From contig JAUIAA010000149.1 in assembly GCA_030425715.1 (NCBI GenBank), positions 1-5,820 on the forward strand: a DNA stretch of 5,820 nucleotides, in the 5' to 3' direction. The translations under genes and the position numbers were made by a program. The DNA comes from Bacteroidia bacterium (GTDB lineage: Bacteria > Bacteroidota > Bacteroidia > Flavobacteriales > Flavobacteriaceae). A model generated the notes under the pieces. The model had not been told where the DNA came from, did no database searches, and worked only from the letters and a program-made list of their open reading frames with translations. Below, piece after piece: positions 1-5,820 of this stretch (the stretch's first letter is position 1; each line of letters opens with the position of its first letter).

Positions 1-228
1 GCTTGTGAAGAATTGAATTTAGACAGTACCACGGTAGCTTTAAATGGCGGTGAAGATTATGAATTGCTTTTTACCATTGCTCAAAATGATTTTCCTAAAA
101 TCAAAGGGAACCCAAATTTTACAGTTATTGGTCACATGACAGATGTGGAACAAGGTGCAAATTTAATTACCAGAGCAAACCAAAAAATAGAAATCATTGC
201 ACAAGGTTGGAATGCATTAGAAAACTAG
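1..228 (+). CDS. thiL: Thiamine-monophosphate kinase, C-terminal part (5' end outside window)
   Basis: ThiL phosphorylates thiamine monophosphate to thiamine diphosphate in the cytoplasm using ATP, the last step of thiamine cofactor synthesis. Only the last 75 residues are in the window; the reading frame is open from base 1 and ends at a TAG (226-228). The identifying motif is the glycine-acidic segment GGEDYELLF at visible residues 16-24, a hallmark of the C-terminal AIRS-type (PurM/ThiL) domain of ThiL. The remaining 50 residues fit the end of that domain, finishing shortly after a predicted strand (IEIIAQGW). A TTG at 13 is in frame, but it is an internal Leu codon and not a start. The ATP-binding N-terminal half is not visible. 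The gene converges on the DUF4251 gene with only 4 bp between the stop codons. Identification is fairly sure from the motif, although the fragment is short. Confidence 0.88.
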   Translation, partial: ACEELNLDSTTVALNGGEDYELLFTIAQNDFPKIKGNPNFTVIGHMTDVEQGANLITRANQKIEIIAQGWNALEN

Positions 229-232
229 CCTA

Positions 233-751
233 TTATTCTTTTTTAGGAATCATTACTTTGCCGTCATACGATATGCTATTGCGTATGCTACTGATTAAAA
301 ATACGGAAGTATTGCGATTTTTAAAAACGGTTATGGTAAAATCTAAATTTTCATTAGCATCTAAAGTGTTGAATTTTACGGTAATTTTTTGCTTTTTATC
401 GTCGTGTTCCACACTGTATTTTTCAATTTTTCCAATAAAATTAATGCCTCCTTTTCCGTTTAGCCCAATCGTTGCAGAATGTGCTACACCAAAAAAAGGT
501 AGAGCAATATTGGCAGAATCTTTGTCTATTTTTAAATAATTTGGGCTGTTAGTTAGGCTTACCCTTTGCCCGCTCATCGGATTTACCCATTGGGCTTCAA
601 AATTATAAATACCAGATTCTATCAAAGCTTTGGTAGCCTCATATTCTTTTAATCCTTCTTTTGCTTTACGAGCCTTCTTTTCTGATTTAGTTTGCGCAAA
701 GCCAAAAGTAAGTGTAAACACAAAAAGTAGTGAGTAGGTTAAATTTTTCAT
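233..751 (-). CDS. Secreted DUF4251-family protein, function unknown
   Basis: A 172-residue protein with a clear N-terminal signal peptide: Lys at position 3, a hydrophobic core at about 4-18, and probable cleavage after FAQ at residue 20. It is therefore exported to the periplasm or held in the envelope. After cleavage comes a very basic, charged stretch (about 21-40, rich in K, E, R and A), then a compact beta-rich domain. Features recalled from DUF4251 are a YNFEAQWVNPMSG segment (49-61), the LPFFGVAH core (84-91), a GKGGINF turn (99-105) and SSIRNSISYDGKV near the end (154-166). The family is known mainly from Bacteroidota and has no established function; I see no catalytic motif. The start is the ATG at 749-751, directly before the signal peptide. 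A candidate promoter lies just upstream, so the gene may be transcribed separately from the hydrolase. Family call is from memory of the motif pattern. Confidence 0.82.
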   Translation of the reverse strand: MKNLTYSLLFVFTLTFGFAQTKSEKKARKAKEGLKEYEATKALIESGIYNFEAQWVNPMSGQRVSLTNSPNYLKIDKDSANIALPFFGVAHSATIGLNGKGGINFIGKIEKYSVEHDDKKQKITVKFNTLDANENLDFTITVFKNRNTSVFLISSIRNSISYDGKVMIPKKE

Positions 752-771
752 AATCGATTGATTTTGATATA

Positions 772-800
772 TAAATTTAATGATAAACTTTGTAAATCAA
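772..800 (-). promoter_or_regulatory. Candidate flavobacterial promoter for the DUF4251 gene
   Basis: Read on the minus strand, a TTG (798-800) is followed after 18 bases by TAAATTTA (772-779). The flavobacterial consensus is TTG, 17-23 bases, then TAnnTTTG, so only the final base differs. The box ends 20 bases before the ATG of the DUF4251 gene, which would give a leader of roughly 15 nt. Such AT-rich matches arise easily by chance, hence the low confidence. Confidence 0.35.
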
Positions 801-816
801 GAAGTTTTTGTGCTGT

Positions 817-1596
817 TTAATCTTTACAGAATTGATGGAGTTCTTCCAATAGCTCCGTTTGATTTTCAATAAAACTCATATGGCCATCGGGGAATTCCAC
901 AACTTTCACATTGGTATTTTTGGTTTGGGCAATTAATGAACTGTACTCCAATGCAGGATCTTGTTTGCCAATGACCATTAAAAATGGAATATTTTTTAAA
1001 TGAAATAAGGAAGTTCTGTCTTTACGAATTTTCATTCCTTCTAAGGAGGCAATAATGGCTTGTTGCGAAATTTGTAATGCCTCTTTGGTGATTTGCTCAA
1101 TTCTCTTGGCAAACAAGGTTTGATTTTTTTCTGTAAATAAATTTGGAATGGCCATTTTTACAAAAATTGTTGGATTGTATTTTACGGCTGTAATGGCTCT
1201 ATCCCGGTTGGTTTGCTTTGCAACAGAATCTGCCAAGGCAGTTGAATTTAGCAAACAAATTTTTTGTACATTTTCTAGATATAATTCGGCGAAAGCCAAA
1301 GCTATATAACCGCCCAAGCTATGGCCAATAAAAATACATTTCTCAACTTTAAGATAATCTAAAACAAACTTTACCATTTCGGCCTGTGTTTCCATGGTGT
1401 GTATGTACCCTAGATTTTCCGTTTTTCCATGCCCCAGTAAGTCGATACAAATTACCCGTTGGGTTTTTGCTAACACAGGTGCTATATCTTTCCACATATT
1501 TAGGTTTTCTAAAAAACCATGTAGTAAAACCACCGTATTTCCTTTGCCAGAATCGGTAAAGTGAATGTTGGTGTTTTTGTAGTTTAATATTGCCAT
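817..1596 (-). CDS. Alpha/beta hydrolase (AB hydrolase-1 family), substrate unknown
   Basis: A 259-residue protein with the full outline of an alpha/beta-hydrolase. The oxyanion-hole motif LLHGF is at 24-28, the nucleophile elbow GHSLGG at 91-96 (Ser93), the acid IGKQDP at 209-214 (Asp213), and the catalytic histidine DGHMSF at 237-242 (His239). The segment DLLGHG at 52-57 is also typical. A helical lid probably lies between about 120 and 195. There is no signal peptide, so it should be cytoplasmic. The fold covers esterases, MenH- and BioH-like enzymes, peptidases and others, and nothing here fixes the substrate. The start is the ATG at 1594-1596, 19 bp after the pepP stop; the leader is AT-rich with no Shine-Dalgarno site. 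A terminator-like hairpin in that gap means it is either expressed by read-through from pepP or from a promoter inside pepP. Catalytic triad is complete, so it is probably active. Confidence 0.9.
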   Translation of the reverse strand: MAILNYKNTNIHFTDSGKGNTVVLLHGFLENLNMWKDIAPVLAKTQRVICIDLLGHGKTENLGYIHTMETQAEMVKFVLDYLKVEKCIFIGHSLGGYIALAFAELYLENVQKICLLNSTALADSVAKQTNRDRAITAVKYNPTIFVKMAIPNLFTEKNQTLFAKRIEQITKEALQISQQAIIASLEGMKIRKDRTSLFHLKNIPFLMVIGKQDPALEYSSLIAQTKNTNVKVVEFPDGHMSFIENQTELLEELHQFCKD

Positions 1597-1603
1597 ATGA
1601 TGT

Positions 1604-1627
1604 AAAAAAACCAGTCTAAGACTGGTT
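1604..1627 (-). terminator. Rho-independent terminator-like hairpin overlapping the pepP stop codon
   Basis: On the minus strand the sequence AACCAGTCTTAGACTGGTT (1609-1627) is a near-perfect palindrome: 8 bp of stem (AACCAGTC / GACTGGTT) around a TTA loop. It runs straight into a T tract (1604-1608, seven T's in all counting the last two stem bases). This is the form of an intrinsic terminator for transcription leaving pepP. The left arm is the last three sense codons of pepP (Asn-Gln-Ser), and the TAG stop (1616-1618) straddles the loop and the right arm. The hydrolase ATG follows only 7 bases after the T tract. Read on the plus strand the palindrome has no T tract after it, so it acts in one direction only. 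Confidence 0.72.
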
Positions 1628-2911
1628 CATTAAAGTTTCTATTTCTTCTACTTCTATAGGGATATTTGCCATCAAATTAAATGGTTCTCCACTTTCTTGA
1701 ATTACATAATCATCTTCTAAACGAATACCTAGGTTTTCTTCTGGTATGTAAATTCCAGGTTCTACAGTAAAAACCATACCTGCTTCCATAGGTTCTGTTA
1801 AAATACCGTAATCGTGCGTATCTAATCCCATATGATGTGATGTGCCGTGCATAAAGTATTTTTTATAAGCAGGCCAATCCGGATCTTCTTTGTCTACATC
1901 TTCTTGGCTAATCAATCCTAATTCAATCAATTCTTTGGTCATTAATTTACCTACTTCTACATGATAATCTGCCCAAATAGTTCCTGGCACCAGCATACTA
2001 GCAGCAGCGTTTTTAACTCTTAAAACAGCATTATATACTGCTTTTTGACGATCTGTGAATTTTCCTGACACAGGTACACTTCTTGTCATGTCACTTGCAT
2101 AGTTTGCATAACCAGCACCTACATCCATTAAAATTACATCACCTGCCTTACATTCTTGGTTGTTTTCAATATAATGTAAAACACAGGCGTTATATCCTGA
2201 GCCTACAATTGGAGTATAGGCAAATCCGCTTGCGCGATTTTTAATAAATTCATGTATAAATTCTGCTTCGATTTCGTATTCCATCACCCCAGGTTTGATA
2301 AAATTTAAAACCCTTTTAAACCCTTTTTCGGTTATATCACATGCCTGTTGAATTAAATCAATTTCTTCTTTTTCTTTTACTGATCTAATTCTTTGTAAAA
2401 TAGGTTGACTTCTTAAATAGGTATGAGCTGGGTATTTTTTTTGAAGTTCTTTGATAAATCTCGCATCTCTAGTTTCTGTTTCTACGCTAGCGCGATAGTG
2501 CTCATTGGTGTTGATGTACACCTTTTCTGCCATAGTCATCAATTCAAATAAAACTTTATCTAAATCTTGTAGCCAAAAAACACTCTGTATTCCTGAAGTT
2601 TCAAATGCTTTTGCTTTGGTTAATTTTTCGCCTTCCCAAACGGCTATATGCTCATTGGTTTCTTTTAAAAACAAAATTTCTTTATAATTTTCTTTAGGCG
2701 CATCAGGAAAAATTACCAATACACTTTCCTCTTGATCCACACCTGATAAATAAAAAATATCGCGATGTTGTGCAAAGGGTAAAGTACTATCTGCGCTAAT
2801 TGGGTAAATATCGTTAGAATTGAAAATTGCCATAGAATTCGATTCCATTCGCTGAGCAAATTTTTTGCGATTTTTTACAAATAAATTGGAATCAATTGGT
2901 AAATACTTCAT
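1616..2911 (-). CDS. pepP: Xaa-Pro aminopeptidase (aminopeptidase P, M24B)
   Basis: Removes the N-terminal residue from peptides whose second residue is proline, in the cytoplasm, using a dinuclear metal centre (usually Mn). The 431 residues match the length of E. coli PepP (441). The N-terminal creatinase-like domain spans about 1-170, including FYLSGVDQEESVLV (53-66). The pita-bread catalytic domain follows from about 175. All five expected metal ligands are visible: Asp263 (MDVGAGY), Asp274 (SDMTRS), His359 (in HGTSHHMGLDTHD, 355-367), Glu384 (TVEPGIY) and Glu399 (RLEDDY). The supporting histidines His246 (VLHYIEN) and His366 are also present, so the enzyme should be active. No signal peptide is seen. 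The start is the ATG at 2909-2911 and the leader is AT-rich. It is followed after 19 bp by an alpha/beta hydrolase, with a terminator-like hairpin across its stop codon. It is divergent from the DUF6973-like gene. Confidence 0.95.
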   Translation of the reverse strand: MKYLPIDSNLFVKNRKKFAQRMESNSMAIFNSNDIYPISADSTLPFAQHRDIFYLSGVDQEESVLVIFPDAPKENYKEILFLKETNEHIAVWEGEKLTKAKAFETSGIQSVFWLQDLDKVLFELMTMAEKVYINTNEHYRASVETETRDARFIKELQKKYPAHTYLRSQPILQRIRSVKEKEEIDLIQQACDITEKGFKRVLNFIKPGVMEYEIEAEFIHEFIKNRASGFAYTPIVGSGYNACVLHYIENNQECKAGDVILMDVGAGYANYASDMTRSVPVSGKFTDRQKAVYNAVLRVKNAAASMLVPGTIWADYHVEVGKLMTKELIELGLISQEDVDKEDPDWPAYKKYFMHGTSHHMGLDTHDYGILTEPMEAGMVFTVEPGIYIPEENLGIRLEDDYVIQESGEPFNLMANIPIEVEEIETLMNQS

Positions 2912-2936
2912 GAATATGATTTTAAAAATAGGACAA

Positions 2937-2944
2937 CAAATTTA
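2937..2944 (-). promoter_or_regulatory. Candidate -7 promoter element for pepP
   Basis: Read on the minus strand, bases 2944-2937 spell TAAATTTG, a full match to the Bacteroidota -7 consensus TAnnTTTG, 25 bases before the pepP ATG. A TTTG that could serve as the -33 element occurs at 2972-2969. The gap of 24 bases is slightly longer than the usual 17-23, so the upstream half is doubtful. No equally good element is seen for the divergent plus-strand gene in the same intergenic region. Confidence 0.4.
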
Positions 2945-3010
2945 GGAATTAGTTAGAATTTTACCGCACAAATACTTAAGTTTATTCTTTTGAATTTGGG
3001 TAAACGTATC

Positions 3011-3643
3011 ATGAAAAAAGGGCTTTGTATTTTTTTAATTTTTTATACTTTTCAACTACAAAGCCAATCTGCTACAGCATCCTTTTTTAAATTGAGTAGT
3101 CCAGAAAAATGGTGGGTCATATTTCATCCATTTCAAGCAAAAAAAGCTTTAAATATTACAACTTTTACTTTTAGAAAAACAGATTCTTTAAAAGCTGTTA
3201 AAATCTTAGGGAACGATTTAAATGGCGGACAATTAGATGCTTTTAAACACAGTTTTTGGATGGCTAATTTGGCACAAAGCATTGGGGTTAAAGCAGCTTT
3301 AAAATTAGGTAAAGCACATGAAAAAGGCAATTATAGATTCTATAAAAAAAATAAATTGGAGGATGGATTTTTACCCGATAAGGCCTCATCGGATATGGAC
3401 TTATTCAATAATGAAGTGGGCGTAAAAATCTTAAAGGAAAATCCAGAACTGCATACTGCAGATTTAATAGATAAGGTTATTCTTTCGATATTAAATGGGG
3501 AGATGAAAATAATTAAAAAAAATAAAGAAGGTCAGTTTCTAGATTGTTCAGGAAATAAAATCTTAAAAGTAGATTTAATAGGAAGGTGGGAAAACAAAAA
3601 GTGTTTGGTTAACTCCAACCAAATCCCAAGCAGTTCGATTTAA
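3011..3643 (+). CDS. Exported DUF6973-like protein, function unknown
   Basis: A 210-residue protein counted from the ATG at 3011. An in-frame TTG lies 21 bases upstream at 2990, but ATG is preferred because a signal peptide then begins at once with MKKG, followed by a hydrophobic run and a probable cleavage near QSQS|A (about residue 20). The mature part has three ordered motifs resembling DUF6973: NGGQLDAFKHSFWMA (71-85), LGKAHEKGN (99-107) and SSDMDLFNNEVG (126-137). Conserved His, Asp, Glu and Asn in such motifs could form an active or metal site, but that is inference and no activity is established. Two cysteines (179 and 198) in the C-terminal part could form a disulfide. The TPM-domain gene follows after 47 bp on the same strand, so co-transcription is possible. 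The export call is firm; the family name is from memory of the motif pattern. Confidence 0.78.
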   Translation: MKKGLCIFLIFYTFQLQSQSATASFFKLSSPEKWWVIFHPFQAKKALNITTFTFRKTDSLKAVKILGNDLNGGQLDAFKHSFWMANLAQSIGVKAALKLGKAHEKGNYRFYKKNKLEDGFLPDKASSDMDLFNNEVGVKILKENPELHTADLIDKVILSILNGEMKIIKKNKEGQFLDCSGNKILKVDLIGRWENKKCLVNSNQIPSSSI

Positions 3644-3690
3644 ACTACCACAAATTTAGTATATTGCACATTCAATTTTTGCAAAAATTT

Positions 3691-4518
3691 ATGTCATACA
3701 TTTTCATCAAAAACAGATCCAAATATCTTGTATTGTTCATTTTACTACTGCAAAGCTGCTTACTTTTTGCTCAAGATTATTTGCCTGCGAAACCCAAGCT
3801 AGAGACAAGTGTGTATGATTATGCTAAAATGATGAGTACTGTTGAAAGTAAATCATTAGAGCAAAAATTAATCCGTTATAACGACACAACCTCTACCCAA
3901 TTAGTGGTAATTACTTTAAATACTTTGCAGGGTAATGATATTGCAATTTACGCTACGGAACTTGCCCATAAATGGGGAATAGGTCAAGCCGATAAAGACA
4001 ATGGAGTGCTCGTTTTGGTTGCTAAAGAAGAGCGGAAAGTAACCATTAGAACAGGCTATGGGATGGAGCATCTTCTTACCGATGCACTTTCTAAGCGTAT
4101 CATTGAAAATATAATTACACCTGAGTTTAAGCAGGGAAATTTTTACGCCGGACTAGATAAGGGAACCACCGTTATTATGCAAATTATGAATGGCGAATAC
4201 CAAGGGAAACCCGTTATAAATAGGCAAGAGGATGGTTTTCCACCAATTTTATTTTTGATTATTTTTATCGTTATTATGATGGTGCTCTCTAGAAATAGAC
4301 GGGGAGGCGGTAAGAATAATCGTGGCAATAAAGGAGGAGGTTTTTCTTTGCTAGATGCCATTATTTTAAGTAATGCTGGTCGAGGCGGCTTTGGTGGTGG
4401 CGGATTCGGAGGCGGAGGCTTTGGCGGGGGTTCTGGTAGCGGAGGTTTTGGTGGAGGTTTCGGTGGTGGCTTTGGCGGTGGTGGCTTTGGCGGCGGCGGT
4501 GCTAGTGGTGGTTGGTAG
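3691..4518 (+). CDS. TPM-domain membrane protein with Gly/Phe-rich tail (YgcG-like)
   Basis: A 275-residue protein from the ATG at 3691; an in-frame TTG at 3664 is less likely because the signal peptide sits naturally behind the ATG. The signal peptide covers about residues 1-28, ending FAQ|DY. An alternative lipoprotein reading at Cys23 (LLQSC) fits less well. A TPM domain (about 29-165) follows, with typical segments VYDYAKMM (41-48), TTSTQLVVITLNTLQGNDI (66-84), HKWGIGQADKDNGVLVLVA (93-111) and RKVTIRTGYGMEHLLTD (115-131). A transmembrane helix (about 184-200) comes next, then a basic stretch (RNRRGGGKNNR) and a Gly/Phe-rich tail to the end. The positive-inside rule places the TPM domain in the periplasm and the tail in the cytoplasm. 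TPM proteins are reported in cell-envelope and membrane-protein quality-control roles, and some TPM domains have phosphatase activity; this protein's job is not known. LemA, a frequent neighbour of TPM genes, is not in the window. Confidence 0.88.
   Translation: MSYIFIKNRSKYLVLFILLLQSCLLFAQDYLPAKPKLETSVYDYAKMMSTVESKSLEQKLIRYNDTTSTQLVVITLNTLQGNDIAIYATELAHKWGIGQADKDNGVLVLVAKEERKVTIRTGYGMEHLLTDALSKRIIENIITPEFKQGNFYAGLDKGTTVIMQIMNGEYQGKPVINRQEDGFPPILFLIIFIVIMMVLSRNRRGGGKNNRGNKGGGFSLLDAIILSNAGRGGFGGGGFGGGGFGGGSGSGGFGGGFGGGFGGGGFGGGGASGGW
4384..4512 (+). repeat. Glycine/phenylalanine-codon repeat (degenerate GGCGGnnnnTTTGG-type units)
   Basis: The tail of the TPM gene is a degenerate tandem repeat that encodes G-G-G-(G)-F units, with seven Phe residues spaced four, five or nine residues apart, then ending in GGGGASGGW. 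The coding strand is strongly G-rich, in sharp contrast to the AT-rich surroundings. The codon bases vary between units (GGT, GGC, GGA, GGG; TTT, TTC), which suggests selection on the protein sequence and not a very recent expansion. Length variation between strains by slippage is plausible. Confidence 0.85.
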
Positions 4519-4577
4519 TTAGAAATAATCTGATACCTGTTCTACAATAAAATGTATATTTAACCAATAACTAAAAA

Positions 4578-5820
4578 CTACTTCTTCCTAAAATAAATTA
4601 CGATAGGTACACCGTTAAAATCATAAATTTCGCGTAATTTATTTTCCACATATCGTTTGTAAGGGTCGCGAACATACTGCGGTAAATTTGCAAAAAACAC
4701 AAATTGAGGGGTGGCAGTTGGCAACTGCATGCAGTATTTTATTTTTACAAATTTCCCTTTGTAGGCCGGAGGTGGATTTTGTTTGATAACCTCTAGCATG
4801 GTTTCATTTAACTTACTGGTAGCAATTTTTTTCTTTCTGTTTTCGTATACCTCAACTGCCGTTTCAATGGCTTTAAAAATTCTTTGCTTGGTTAGTGCAG
4901 AGATGAAAAGTATAGGAACATTGGTAAAAGGTGCAATTTCTTTTTTAATGGTTTCTGTAAACATTTTTGTAGTATGGGTATCTTTTTCTACCAAATCCCA
5001 CTTGTTTACTAAAATTACCAATCCTTTTTTATTTTTTTCAGCCAACCAAAATATATTTTGATCTTGCCCTTCAAAACCTCTGGCTGCATCAATAATTAAG
5101 ATACAAACATCACTGTATTCAATTGCTCTAACCGATCGCATAACCGAGTAGAATTCTAAATCGTCTTTAACTTTTGATTTTTTACGAATACCAGCCGTAT
5201 CTACCAAATTAAATTCAAATCCAAATCGATTGTAAATGGTGTCATTTGAATCTCTAGTTGTACCAGCAATATCGGTAACAATATATCTATCTTCACCAAT
5301 CAAAGCATTGATAAAAGAGGATTTTCCCGCATTTGGTCGTCCAACCACTGCAAACCTTGGTAGCTCACTTATTGCTTCCTCTTCTTTTTCAGGAAGAGAT
5401 TTTACTAGCGCATCTAATAAATCACCCGTTCCACTACCATTGATACTTGCAATGGTGTAAAATTCCCCTAAACCTAGAGCGTAAAACTCTATAGCTTCCT
5501 CATTTTTTTTAGCGTTATCTACCTTATTTACTACTAAAAAAACAGGTTTTTTTACGGGTCTAAGTAATTGTGCCACTTCTTCATCCATTCCTGTAACTCC
5601 CGATTCTACATCTACCATAAAAATAATAGCATCCGCCTCTTCAATAGCCAATTCAACTTGTTTGTCAATCTCGGCTTCAAAAACATCATCACTTCCAACC
5701 ACATAACCACCAGTGTCTATTAAAGAGAACTCTTTGCCGTTCCAATCGGTCTTGCCATAATGTCGATCTCTTGTTACACCACTAACAGCATCAACAATTG
5801 CCTCTCTTCGTTGAATTAAT
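4578..5820 (-). CDS. der: GTPase Der (EngA), 50S ribosome assembly factor; 5' end outside window
   Basis: Der is an essential cytoplasmic GTPase with two tandem G domains that helps assemble the large ribosomal subunit. The frame is open to the right edge; 413 residues are visible and about 20 are missing (the first P-loop), consistent with a usual length near 435. The GTG at 5700-5702 is an internal Val: the frame continues upstream with the Der signatures GVTRDR (visible residues 14-19) and DTGG (35-38). G domain 1 has NKVD at 98-101. G domain 2 has GRPNAGKS (160-167), GTTRDS (186-191), DTAGIRKK (207-214), NKWD (272-275) and SAL (307-309). The C-terminal KH-like domain is at about 334-413 and ends in IVIYFRKK. 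All visible nucleotide-binding motifs are intact. The gene converges on the TPM gene across a 59-bp gap in which I see no convincing terminator hairpin. Confidence 0.96.
   Translation of the reverse strand, partial: LIQRREAIVDAVSGVTRDRHYGKTDWNGKEFSLIDTGGYVVGSDDVFEAEIDKQVELAIEEADAIIFMVDVESGVTGMDEEVAQLLRPVKKPVFLVVNKVDNAKKNEEAIEFYALGLGEFYTIASINGSGTGDLLDALVKSLPEKEEEAISELPRFAVVGRPNAGKSSFINALIGEDRYIVTDIAGTTRDSNDTIYNRFGFEFNLVDTAGIRKKSKVKDDLEFYSVMRSVRAIEYSDVCILIIDAARGFEGQDQNIFWLAEKNKKGLVILVNKWDLVEKDTHTTKMFTETIKKEIAPFTNVPILFISALTKQRIFKAIETAVEVYENRKKKIATSKLNETMLEVIKQNPPPAYKGKFVKIKYCMQLPTATPQFVFFANLPQYVRDPYKRYVENKLREIYDFNGVPIVIYFRKK

Noticed and set aside
207..539. Open frame on the plus strand, opposite the DUF4251 gene
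   Set aside because: It overlaps the real minus-strand gene, which has a signal peptide and family motifs; the plus-strand translation has no recognisable domain.
785..807. Inverted repeat AAACTT / AAGTTT between the hydrolase and DUF4251 genes
   Set aside because: The 6-bp stem is AT-rich, the loop is 11 bases, and no T tract follows on the minus strand, so it is too weak to call a terminator.
2505..2687. Short open frame on the plus strand within pepP, and similar ones opposite der, the DUF6973-like gene and the TPM gene
   Set aside because: All are fully contained opposite well-supported genes, lack recognisable motifs, and look like by-products of codon composition.
817..2911. Idea that the hydrolase is a proline iminopeptidase completing the work of PepP
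   Set aside because: Proline iminopeptidases of family S33 usually show an HGGPG oxyanion motif and a GxSWG elbow. This protein has HGF and GHSLGG, so the sequence does not support that role.
2985..2998. TTCTTTTG and TGAATTTG as -7 elements for the DUF6973-like gene
   Set aside because: Each misses the conserved A of TAnnTTTG, no TTG occurs at the right distance upstream, and the second one is only 12 bases before the ATG.
3604..3623. Inverted repeat TTTGGTT / AACCAAA with a 6-base loop near the end of the DUF6973-like gene
   Set aside because: It lies inside the coding sequence, about 20 bases before the stop, and no T tract follows, so it does not look like a terminator; a 7-bp AT-rich stem can arise by chance.
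4519..4577. Possible bidirectional terminator between the convergent TPM and der genes
   Set aside because: I could not find a stem of useful length with a T tract on either strand in this gap.
1..5820. Mobile element, phage, CRISPR, defence or biosynthetic cluster
   Set aside because: No transposase, integrase, direct-repeat array, tRNA or att-like repeat is visible; the genes are housekeeping or common Bacteroidota envelope genes.

Overview
The window looks like ordinary chromosomal DNA from a member of the Bacteroidota, most likely the family Flavobacteriaceae. The signs are AT-rich coding sequence, AT-rich leaders with no clear Shine-Dalgarno sites, signal peptides ending in the flavobacterial '-FAQ' style, a DUF4251 protein (a family known mainly from Bacteroidota), and candidate promoters resembling the flavobacterial TTG / TAnnTTTG pattern. 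The genus cannot be named from this sequence alone.

Layout from left to right. The 3' end of thiL (thiamine-monophosphate kinase, + strand, cut by the window edge) runs to 228. Convergent to it, only 4 bp away, is a secreted DUF4251 protein (233-751, -). Next on the minus strand come an alpha/beta hydrolase (817-1596) and a Xaa-Pro aminopeptidase, PepP type (1616-2911). A terminator-like hairpin lies between these two and contains the aminopeptidase stop codon. A short divergent intergenic region follows (2912-3010). Two plus-strand genes for exported proteins come next: a DUF6973-like protein (3011-3643) and a TPM-domain membrane protein with a glycine/phenylalanine-rich tail (3691-4518). 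The right end is der/engA (ribosome-assembly GTPase, minus strand), whose stop is at 4578 and whose first roughly 20 codons lie beyond the window. No stretch over 300 bases lacks a gene; the longest intergenic gap is about 100 bp.

The genes do not form one pathway. Housekeeping genes (thiL, der, pepP) flank short lineage-type genes for envelope or secreted proteins (DUF4251, DUF6973-like, TPM). The two plus-strand exported proteins, 47 bp apart, may share a transcript. The pepP-hydrolase pair is spaced like an operon, but the hairpin would reduce read-through. I see no insertion sequence, phage gene, CRISPR array, tRNA, rRNA or defence cassette. The least explained items are the exported DUF6973-like protein, the terminator overlapping the pepP stop, and the TPM protein without a visible LemA partner.
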